Of a DNA stretch of 64,000 bases, positions 57,849 through 64,000 are shown piece after piece. Origin of the DNA: Xanthomonas floridensis (GTDB taxonomy: Bacteria; Pseudomonadota; Gammaproteobacteria; Xanthomonadales; Xanthomonadaceae); contig NZ_LXNG01000018.1 in the NCBI RefSeq assembly GCF_001642575.1, positions 45,544 to 109,543 of the forward strand. Reading direction: 5' to 3'. How positions within the stretch are numbered: position 1 is the stretch's first letter; each line of letters opens with the position of its first letter. The notes under the pieces were generated by a model that saw only the letters and a program-made list of their open reading frames with translations, was not told the DNA's origin and ran no database searches. The position numbers and the translations under genes were made by a program.

Positions 57849-59369
57849 TCATGGCGCTGCCGTAATGCCGGCCGCGCGCAGTGCCTGCGCCCAGATGCGG
57901 TAACCGGCTTCGCTGGGATGCGTGCTGTCGGGCATCAGGGCTTCGGGCAGGGAGCCGTCGGGTTGCAGCATCTGCGGGCCGATGTCCAGCAGACGCACCG
58001 ATGGGTCCTTGGCGAAGCGGGCGACCAGCAGGCGATTGGTCTCGGCGATCGGCGCACGCAGCGGACTATCGGCACGGAAACCGCGCGGCATGATCTGCAT
58101 CAGGATCAACCTGCTGTTGGGCAACCGGCGACGCACCTCGGCAACCACCGCCTCCACGCCCTGGGCAACCTCGGCCGGCGTGCTGGCGCGCGACTGCGCG
58201 GTGCCGGTGAGATTGTTGGTGCCGATATGCAACACCACCCACTGCGGATCCAGGCCGTCGAGTTCGCCCTGGCGGATGCGCCACAGCACGTTCTGGGTGC
58301 GGTCCCAGCCGAAGCCCAGGTTCAACACCGGCCGCTTGCCGTACAACCATTGCCAGGACTCCGGGCCACTGACGCGGGTGGCCTGCGGCGGACCGGCCCA
58401 GAAATGAGTGATCGAATCGCCGATCATCACCACCTCCGGCTTGAGCGTGCGTGCCGCCGCCAGTGCAGCATGATGGCGCGCATACCAGTCGTAGGAATCC
58501 TGTTCCAGCCAATCGACCGGCATCAACGACGTCGCCGCATCGCGGCCGAGCTCGACCACTGGCTTGACCGGCGGCTCGCCGAGCAGCCGCGCCAGGGTCG
58601 GCTCGATTGCCTCGGCCAGCATGCGCTGCCCCCGGGTATCCGGATGCAGGGCGCCGGCGGCAGGCCGAAAGCGGGTGTCGTAGAACAGCTCGGTCCGCAG
58701 CTTGCCCGCACGCTGGAAGACCGTACCCGCGTCCAGATAGGTCACACGCGGGTTGTCCCCGTAACGCACCGCCAGGCCCTGATTGACCTGCGCATCGCGG
58801 CGCGACTTCTCCGCGGAAATATCGGTGGGCAATACGCTCAGCAGCAGGATGTGCGTGCGCGGCAGCTTTTGCTCGATCGCCGCGACCACCGCATCGATGC
58901 CGAGCTGGGTCTGCTCGGCGCTCTGACCGAGGTGACCGGTATTGTTGGTGCCGATCAGGACCAAGGCGACCTTGGGATTCAGGCCGTCCACTTCGCCATT
59001 GGCCAGCCGCCACAGCACGTTCTCGGTGCCATCGCCGCTGAAACCCAGGTTGAGCGCGCCACGGCTGCCGTAGAAGGTCTGCCAGGTGGACTGGAAGTCT
59101 TCGTCCGGCGCCTTGGCCTTCTCGTAGTTCTGGGTGATCGAATCGCCGATCAGCAGCAACGGCGTGTTGGCGTGCTGCTTCACCTGCTCCAGCACCTGTG
59201 CATGCCGCTGCGCCCACCAGGGCTCCTGCAGACGGTCGGAGGGCACGATCGAGGGCGAGGTCTGCGCACCTGCCGCGGCGCAGACCAGCAACAGCCCCCA
59301 GCACACCAGCGCGGGCGCGACGGCAGGCAGCAAAGGACGGCAAAGCACAGCGTGCAACGAGCGGAACAT
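57849..59369 (-). CDS. Secreted protein with two tandem SGNH/GDSL hydrolase domains
   Basis: 506 aa from ATG 59369. A signal peptide (ALVCWGLLLVCAAAGAQ) is followed by two complete SGNH units. Unit 1 has LLLIGDSITQ (75-79), GTNN near 140 and HPD near 241. Unit 2 has VVMIGDSITHFW near 316, GTNN near 381 and a DSTHPSE near 481. All catalytic Ser, Asn and Asp-x-x-His positions appear in both, so both could be active esterases. Members act on acetylated polysaccharides or lipids; the substrate here is unknown. Stand-alone gene with no obvious promoter boxes. Confidence 0.9.
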   Translation of the reverse strand: MFRSLHAVLCRPLLPAVAPALVCWGLLLVCAAAGAQTSPSIVPSDRLQEPWWAQRHAQVLEQVKQHANTPLLLIGDSITQNYEKAKAPDEDFQSTWQTFYGSRGALNLGFSGDGTENVLWRLANGEVDGLNPKVALVLIGTNNTGHLGQSAEQTQLGIDAVVAAIEQKLPRTHILLLSVLPTDISAEKSRRDAQVNQGLAVRYGDNPRVTYLDAGTVFQRAGKLRTELFYDTRFRPAAGALHPDTRGQRMLAEAIEPTLARLLGEPPVKPVVELGRDAATSLMPVDWLEQDSYDWYARHHAALAAARTLKPEVVMIGDSITHFWAGPPQATRVSGPESWQWLYGKRPVLNLGFGWDRTQNVLWRIRQGELDGLDPQWVVLHIGTNNLTGTAQSRASTPAEVAQGVEAVVAEVRRRLPNSRLILMQIMPRGFRADSPLRAPIAETNRLLVARFAKDPSVRLLDIGPQMLQPDGSLPEALMPDSTHPSEAGYRIWAQALRAAGITAAP

Positions 59370-59545
59370 GCGCGCACCAGCAGCGGGGAGAAGCGGCGAT
59401 TGTGGTCCGCGGGCGCAGCGAACGACAAGCGCGCACACGCAGCGCCTGTGTTCAGCCGATGTGCGTTGGCCGATGTGCGATGGCTGATGTGTACGGGCGG
59501 CTCGGCGGCTCACGCAACGTAACTGCATCCAAGCCACGCGCGCCA

Positions 59546-59624
59546 GCTGGTGCAGGAGCGTGCCTGCGCGCGATGTGGACTGATCGACAACGCTTCGTCG
59601 CGCGCGGGCACGCTCCTACCAAGC
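59546..59624. repeat. 79-bp palindromic intergenic element
   Basis: Outer arms GCTGGTGCAGGAGCGTGCC and the complement of GGCACGCTCCTACCAAGC continue through a GC-alternating stretch (TGCGCGCGATG / CGTCGCGCGCG). The resulting long imperfect hairpin has a 20-nt loop. It resembles the REP/MITE-type palindromes common in Xanthomonadaceae. It lies between the SGNH gene and the duplicated dehydrogenase ends. Confidence 0.65.
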
Positions 59625-59740
59625 GATACCTGACAGTGAACGCGACCCAGCACCGGAGCGGCCACGAGTAGATGGTGCGCTGACCGATGGCGCGCAGACG
59701 GCACACAGCCCATTCTCCGCACAGCCGGTCTTTCGCGCGA

Positions 59741-60018
59741 TCACCAGGCGTTGAATCTCCGAGGTGCCTTCGTAGATCTCGGTGATCCTGGCGTCGCGGA
59801 GAGCACTCCAGCGTTGCCGCATCTGCGGCAGCGCTGGAGTGTGGCCGACCTCAGCGCAGGCCGGTCTCGCCGCGCGCGATCACCAGGCGTTGAATCTCCG
59901 AGGTGCGTTCATAGATCTCGGTGATCCTGGCATCGCGGAGAGCGCTCCAGCGTTGCCGCATCTGCGGCAGCGCTGGAGTGCGGCCGACCTCAGCGCAGGC
60001 CGGTCTCGGCGCGCGCGA
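59741..60018 (-). repeat. Two extra 139-bp tandem copies of the acyl-CoA dehydrogenase 3' end
   Basis: The 3' coding end of the dehydrogenase (codons for DARITEIYE-TSEIQRLVIAR and the tail) recurs twice downstream with an exact 139-bp period (the anchor TCACCAGGCG at 59741, 59880 and 60019). Each unit also contains an 18-bp hairpin (59942-59959 with 59964-59981 in the middle copy). The copies have diverged by single bases: one changes EGT to ERT, and the outer one loses the ETGLR end. They have no start codon, so they are gene fragments. Confidence 0.9.
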
Positions 60019-61138
60019 TCACCAGGCGTTGAATCTCCGAGGTGCCTTCGTAGATCTCGGTGATCTTGGCATCGCGGAAGTAACGCTCCAGCGGCATTTC
60101 CTTCGAATAGCCCATGCCGCCGTGGATCTGCACCGCCTGGTGGGTGATCCACATCGCCGCTTCGGATGCGGTGAGCTTGGCCACCGCCGCCTCGGTGCCG
60201 AATTTCTGCCCCTGGCCCTTGAGCCAGGCCGCGCGCAGCGTCAACAACAGCGCCGCATCAAGCTTGCACTTCATATCGGCGATCTTGGCCTGGGTCATCT
60301 GGAAGGTGCCGATCGCCGCACCGAACGCCTTGCGCTCCTTCACGTAGGCCAGCGTGGCTTCATAGGCGGCACGCGCGATGCCTACCGCCTGCGAGGCGAT
60401 GCCGATGCGCCCGGCATCCAGCACGCTCATCGCGGTCTTGAAGCCCTCGCCCTCGGCGCCCAGCACTTCGTCCGGCTGCGCCACGTAGTCGGCGAACTCG
60501 ATCTCGCAGGTGGCCGAGGCGCGAATGCCCAGCTTGGGCTCGGTCTTGCCGCGATGGAAGCCGGCGCGCTCGGTATCGACCATGAAGGCGGTGATGCCGC
60601 GCGAGCCCTTGTCCGGTTCGGTCATCGCGAACAGCACGATGTACTTGGCCACCGGGCCGGAGGTGATCCAGCTCTTCTTGCCGTTGATGACGAAGCTGCC
60701 GTCGGCCTGCTTGACCGCGCGGCACCGCATCGCCGAGGCATCGGAGCCGGACTGCGGCTCGGTCAGTGCGAAGGCGCCGATGTGGGTGCCTTCGGCAATC
60801 GCGCGCACGTAGAGCTGCTTCTGCGCTTCGGTGCCGTTCTTCAGGATGCCAGTGCAGAACAGCGAGTTGTTGACCGACATGATGGTGGAATGCGCACCGT
60901 CGGCGGCGGCGATCTCGATCATTGCCAACGCATAGCTGATCGGGTCCATACCGGCACCGCCGTACTCGGCCGGCACCTCGATGCCCATCAGACCGTTCTC
61001 ACCCAGCAGCTGGATATTCTCCAGCGGAAATTCGCCGCTGCGATCGAACTGCTCGGCGCTGGGGGCGATCTTTTCCTGGCCGATCCGGCGGGCTACGTCC
61101 TGGATCATCAGTTGTTCTTCGGTAAAGCTGAAATCCAC
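59990..61138 (-). CDS. Acyl-CoA dehydrogenase
   Basis: 382 aa from GTG 61138, preceded by a strong GGGAGGGG site. Domains are an N-terminal helical part (FSFTEEQLMIQDVARRIG), a middle beta domain (GAFALTEPQSGSDASAM, then KSWITSGPVAKYIVLF) and a C-terminal helical part with GRIGIASQAVGIARAAYE, IHGGMGYSKEMP and the catalytic glutamate in EIYEGTSEIQ. It oxidises short- to medium-chain or branched acyl-CoA using FAD and ETF. Divergent from the SahR-like regulator. Its 3' end is duplicated downstream. Confidence 0.95.
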   Translation of the reverse strand: MDFSFTEEQLMIQDVARRIGQEKIAPSAEQFDRSGEFPLENIQLLGENGLMGIEVPAEYGGAGMDPISYALAMIEIAAADGAHSTIMSVNNSLFCTGILKNGTEAQKQLYVRAIAEGTHIGAFALTEPQSGSDASAMRCRAVKQADGSFVINGKKSWITSGPVAKYIVLFAMTEPDKGSRGITAFMVDTERAGFHRGKTEPKLGIRASATCEIEFADYVAQPDEVLGAEGEGFKTAMSVLDAGRIGIASQAVGIARAAYEATLAYVKERKAFGAAIGTFQMTQAKIADMKCKLDAALLLTLRAAWLKGQGQKFGTEAAVAKLTASEAAMWITHQAVQIHGGMGYSKEMPLERYFRDAKITEIYEGTSEIQRLVIARAETGLR

Positions 61139-61185
61139 GTTCGACCCCTCCCGGGGATTGGCTGTGCACCCATTGTAGCCACAAC

Positions 61186-61201
61186 CATTCGCATGCGTAT
61201 G
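61186..61201. promoter_or_regulatory. Imperfect 16-bp palindrome between divergent genes
   Basis: CATTCGCATGCGTATG reads the same on both strands but for one symmetric position. It lies 48 bp upstream of the dehydrogenase start and separate from the SahR-like operator. It is a candidate operator for the dehydrogenase. Confidence 0.45.
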
Positions 61202-61204
61202 TAG

Positions 61205-61260
61205 TTGACCCCATCTCCTGCCCGGCCGAAAATATCTCCATATCGCGATATAGAGATATT
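61205..61260 (+). promoter_or_regulatory. Promoter and 30-bp operator of the SahR-like gene
   Basis: TTGACC (61205-61210), a 17-bp spacer and GAAAAT (61228-61233) form a candidate promoter. From 61231 to 61260 runs a palindrome with arms AATATCTC / GAGATATT around a perfect ATATCGCGATAT core; only one symmetric base pair is broken. It covers the -10 and start site and ends 1 nt before the ATG, so the regulator should repress itself. Confidence 0.75.
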
Positions 61261-61261
61261 C

Positions 61262-62257
61262 ATGGATCTGGAAGACTGGTCGGCCCGCCTGAAAGTATTC
61301 GCCGACGCCACCCGTGTCCGCCTGCTGGCCCTGCTGGAACAGGAAGAACTCACCGTGGCCGAGCTGTCGGCCATCACCCGCCTGGCCCAGCCGCGGGTGT
61401 CCACCCACCTGGCCAAGCTCAAGGAAGCCGGGCTGGTGCGCGACCGCCGCGCCGGTGTGTCCGCGTATTACCGCTTTGACGAGGTGTCGCTGGACCCGGC
61501 CCAGCGTGCGCTGTGGCTGGCGCTGAGCACCGGCAGCGACGATCCGCTTCTGCGCCAGGATGCCGAGCGCGTGGCCGCCGTGCTCGCCAACCGCGCCGCC
61601 GACCAGAACTGGGCCGATTCGGTGGCCGGCGACATGGAGCGGCATTACTCCCCGGGGCGCACCTGGGAAGCGCTGGCACGCACCGCCCTGCCCCTGCTTG
61701 AAACCGGCGACGTCCTCGACATCGCCTCCGGCGATGGCGTGCTGGCCGAGCTGGTGGCCCCGCACGCCACCCGCTACATCTGCATCGACACCAGTGCGCG
61801 CGTGGTGGCCGCCGCCAGCGAGCGCCTGCGCAAGCTGCGCAATGTGGAAGTGCGCGAAGGCGACATGCATGCGCTTCCCTTCCCCGACGCCAGCTTCGAC
61901 CTGGTGGTGCTGATGCATGCACTCACCTATGCCGCCAAGCCGGCGCAGGCGGTGGCCGAATCGGCGCGTGTGCTGCGCCCCGGCGGCCGGCTGCTGCTGT
62001 GCAGCCTGGCCAAACACGAACACCGCGCGGCCGTGCATGCCTATGGCCACGTCAACCTGGGTTTTGCCGCCAAGGAATTGCGCAAATTTGTCGAGAAAGC
62101 CGGGCTGGAGGTGTCCAGCCTGGAGACGGTGACACGCGAAAAGCGGCCGCCGCATTTCGAAGTGATCTCGTTGATTGCGGTGAAGCCGGGAATTGGGAGT
62201 CGGGAATCGGGAATCGTTGAAAGCAGCACCACTGCCTCACGGAGAATCGCATCATGA
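61262..62257 (+). CDS. SahR-like regulator: ArsR helix-turn-helix fused to SAM methyltransferase domain
   Basis: 331 aa from ATG 61262. Residues 1-85 form an ArsR-type winged helix ([24 protein letters not shown] and [21 protein letters not shown]). Residues 120-310 form a class I methyltransferase fold with DIASGDG (153-159) and [15 protein letters not shown]. This fusion is that of SahR, which senses S-adenosylhomocysteine and controls methionine-cycle genes; the neighbour metH supports it. The last 20 residues ([13 protein letters not shown]...) are encoded by heptamer repeat DNA. The stop overlaps the metH start by 4 nt. Confidence 0.88.
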   Translation: MDLEDWSARLKVFADATRVRLLALLEQEELTVAELSAITRLAQPRVSTHLAKLKEAGLVRDRRAGVSAYYRFDEVSLDPAQRALWLALSTGSDDPLLRQDAERVAAVLANRAADQNWADSVAGDMERHYSPGRTWEALARTALPLLETGDVLDIASGDGVLAELVAPHATRYICIDTSARVVAAASERLRKLRNVEVREGDMHALPFPDASFDLVVLMHALTYAAKPAQAVAESARVLRPGGRLLLCSLAKHEHRAAVHAYGHVNLGFAAKELRKFVEKAGLEVSSLETVTREKRPPHFEVISLIAVKPGIGSRESGIVESSTTASRRIAS

Positions 62258-62294
62258 CGCCCGCAGCAATCGCCAATCCCCAATCTCCAATCCC
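62188..62294. repeat. Inverted pair of heptamer repeats across the sahR-metH junction
   Basis: Four GGGAATC-type heptamers (62188-62215) lie inside the 3' end of the regulator gene. Three complementary CAATCCC-type heptamers (62274-62294) lie inside the 5' end of metH. They could pair and enclose the metH start codon at 62254 in a hairpin loop. Confidence 0.75.
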
Positions 62295-63393
62295 GTTTAC
62301 TTTGCCGTGGCTGCATCCGGAGCGTGCCGCCAAGCTTACTGCCGCGTTGCGCGAGCGCATCCTCATCATCGATGGCGCGATGGGTACCATGATCCAGCGC
62401 CACGACCTGCAGGAACCGGATTACCGCGGCACCCGTTTTGCCGACGGCTACGACAGCGCGCACGTGCATGGGCCGGGGTGCGATCACGCACACGCGCCGG
62501 AAGGGCATGACCTGAAGGGCAACAACGACCTGCTGCTGCTGACGCGCCCGGAGATCATCGCCGGCATCCACCGCGCCTACCTGGATGCCGGTGCCGATCT
62601 GCTGGAGACCAACACCTTCAACGCGACTTCGGTGAGCCAGGCCGACTATCACCTGGAACATCTGGTCTACGACTTGAACAAGGCCGGCGCCCAGGTCGCG
62701 CGCGATTGCTGCGATGCGGTCGAAGCGCTGACCCCGCACAAGCCGCGCTTCGTGATCGGCGTACTCGGCCCGACCAGCCGCACGGCCTCGATCAGCCCCG
62801 ACGTCAACGACCCCGGGTATCGCAATACCAGCTTCGACGCACTGCGGCAGACCTATCGCGAAGCGATCGAAGGCCTGATCGACGGCGGCGCCGACACCGT
62901 GATGGTGGAAACCATCTTCGACACGCTCAATGCCAAGGCCGCGCTGTACGCCATCGAAGAAGTCTTTGAAACGCGCGGCGGACGGCTGCCGGTGATGATC
63001 TCCGGCACCATTACCGATGCGTCCGGGCGCACCCTGTCCGGGCAGACCGCCGAAGCGTTCTATGCCTCCGTGGCGCACGGCCGGCCACTGTCGGTGGGTT
63101 TGAATTGTGCGCTGGGCGCCAAGGACCTGCGCCCGCATGTGGAGACGCTGGCGCAGATCGCGGATGGCTACGTCAGCGCGCATCCGAATGCCGGCCTGCC
63201 CAATGCCTTTGGCGAATACGACGAAACCCCGGAAGAAATGGCGCAGACGCTGCGCGAGTTCGCCCAGGCCGGCCTGCTCAATCTGGTCGGCGGGTGCTGC
63301 GGCACCTCGCCGGACCATATCCGCGCCATCGCCGAAGCGGTCGCCGATCTGCCACCGCGGCAATTGCCCGGCGCGCAGGAGTTGGCGGCGTGA
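62254..63393 (+). CDS. metH: Methionine synthase MetH, homocysteine-binding part (split gene)
   Basis: 379 aa. This is a homocysteine S-methyltransferase domain beginning [14 protein letters not shown], with [31 protein letters not shown] and the zinc cysteines in GLNCALGA (near 284) and [11 protein letters not shown] (near 348). The protein stops where E. coli MetH continues into folate and cobalamin domains, so those must come from a second gene beyond the right edge. Residues 5-16 ([12 protein letters not shown]) are repeat-encoded. Coupled to the regulator by ATGA. Confidence 0.94.
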   Translation: MTPAAIANPQSPIPFTLPWLHPERAAKLTAALRERILIIDGAMGTMIQRHDLQEPDYRGTRFADGYDSAHVHGPGCDHAHAPEGHDLKGNNDLLLLTRPEIIAGIHRAYLDAGADLLETNTFNATSVSQADYHLEHLVYDLNKAGAQVARDCCDAVEALTPHKPRFVIGVLGPTSRTASISPDVNDPGYRNTSFDALRQTYREAIEGLIDGGADTVMVETIFDTLNAKAALYAIEEVFETRGGRLPVMISGTITDASGRTLSGQTAEAFYASVAHGRPLSVGLNCALGAKDLRPHVETLAQIADGYVSAHPNAGLPNAFGEYDETPEEMAQTLREFAQAGLLNLVGGCCGTSPDHIRAIAEAVADLPPRQLPGAQELAA

Positions 63394-63427
63394 CGCGGCA
63401 AGTGAGCCCTCATCCGCCCTCCGGGCA

Positions 63428-64000
63428 CCTTCTCCCGCAGGCGGGAGAAGGACAGCGAATGGCTTGGCTTGCCACACATACGCACCGTGCGCCGCGAATT
63501 ACCCTTCTCCCGCTTGCGGGAGAAGGACAGCGAATGGCTTGGCTTGCCACGCATACGCACCGTGCGCCGCGAATTACCCTTCTCCCGCTTGCGGGAGAAG
63601 GACAGCGAATGGCTTGGCTTGCCACGCATACGCACCGTGCGCCGCGAATTACCCTTCTCCCGCTTGCGGGAGAAGGACAGCGAATGGCTTGGCTTGCCAC
63701 GCATACGCACCGTGCGCCGCGAATTACCCTTCTCCCGCTTGCGGGAGAAGGACAGCGAATAGCTTGGCTTGCCACACATACGCACCGTGCGCCGCGAATT
63801 ACCCTTCTCCCGCTTGCGGGAGAAGGACAGCGAATGGCTTGGCTTGCCACGCATACGCACCGTGCGCCGCGAATTACCCTTCTCCCGCTTGCGGGAGAAG
63901 GACAGCGAATAGCTTGGCTTGCCACACATACGCACCGTGCGCCGCGAATTACCCTTCTCCCGCTTGCGGGAGAAGGACAGCGAATGGCTTGGCTTGCCAC
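63428..64000. repeat. 75-bp tandem array (7 full units and a partial, continuing past the edge)
   Basis: Each unit has the palindrome CCTTCTCCCGC-TT-GCGGGAGAAGG followed by about 51 bp ending CGCACCGTGCG-CCGCGAATTAC. The anchor CGCACCGTGCG recurs at 63481, 63556, 63631, 63706, 63781, 63856 and 63931, exactly 75 bp apart. Two linked variant sites (GAATG/GAATA and CCACG/CCACA) define G-G and A-A unit types. The first palindrome differs (CAGG centre). No gene is present, although the period being divisible by 3 leaves long open frames. Confidence 0.95.

Noticed and set aside
59741..59989. A second acyl-CoA dehydrogenase gene
   Set aside because: Only the last ~30 codons recur; no start, FAD or substrate regions, so these are fragments of the neighbouring gene.
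63428..64000. CRISPR array
   Set aside because: The period is regular and each unit has a palindrome, but the intervening 51 bp are the same in every unit, so there are no unique spacers; no cas gene is in view.
63168..64000. Long open frames with 25-residue protein repeats on both strands of the 75-bp array
   Set aside because: The frames exist only because 75 is divisible by 3 and the unit lacks stops in some frames; they have no ribosome site and no family similarity.

Overview
The window looks like a chromosome segment of a Xanthomonas species (Gammaproteobacteria, Lysobacterales). Supporting signs are uniformly high GC coding sequence, a eukaryote-type kynurenine route (kmo, kynU, 3-hydroxyanthranilate dioxygenase), an oprO-pstS-pstS-pstCAB-phoU phosphate locus with two binding-protein genes, a split metH behind an ArsR-methyltransferase regulator, and dispersed intergenic repeats of the kind common in this genus. 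The species cannot be named from the sequence alone. No prophage, complete insertion sequence, CRISPR array or rRNA operon was seen. There is one tRNA gene, tRNA-Leu(CAG).

Layout. 1-5.5 kb: the N-terminal 995 codons of smc, the rpsF-rpsR-rplI operon, and an iron-sulfur A-type carrier. 5.7-8.6 kb: asnS followed by three small unknown genes and a PaiB-like protein, tightly packed. 9-17 kb: a secreted duplicated-domain protein, a carbonic anhydrase, then the NAD de novo module HAAO - FUSC transporter - kynU - kmo. 17.5-25.8 kb: sbcB, DUF2461, DUF2939, a spermidine-synthase-like protein, a 5'-nucleotidase, nadK and rlmL. 26-37 kb: an ABC-F ATPase, a methyltransferase, a coupled MOSC-hydrolase-GNAT operon, an amidase, a DUF1684 lipoprotein, a mercaptopyruvate sulfurtransferase overlapping a DUF1289-Nudix fusion, an FKBP isomerase, an enoyl-CoA hydratase and nth. 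37-40 kb: a carbonic anhydrase-SulP bicarbonate-uptake pair. 40-48 kb: the phosphate uptake locus. 48-64 kb: an RcnB-like protein, RNase T, a large beta-propeller diguanylate cyclase, rlmB, a GFA-family protein, rnr, tRNA-Leu, a double-domain SGNH hydrolase, an acyl-CoA dehydrogenase, a SahR-like regulator and the first part of metH.

How the genes fit together. HAAO, KynU and Kmo supply quinolinate for NAD, and NadK converts NAD to NADP. OprO, two PstS proteins, PstCAB and PhoU form one phosphate-capture system, with PhoB-type 11-bp repeats before both pstS genes and stem-loops between cistrons. The regulator next to metH resembles S-adenosylhomocysteine sensors of the methionine cycle and has a near-perfect 30-bp palindrome over its own promoter.

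The most unusual material is in non-coding and repeated DNA: a 139-bp tandem duplication of the 3' end of the acyl-CoA dehydrogenase gene, each copy with a hairpin; a 75-bp tandem array running off the right edge after metH part 1; a dispersed ~120-bp structured element present three times in the same orientation; a heptamer (GGGAATC-type) repeat family that has entered coding sequence at the sahR/metH junction; and a structured, terminator-ended RNA candidate between the two pstS genes.
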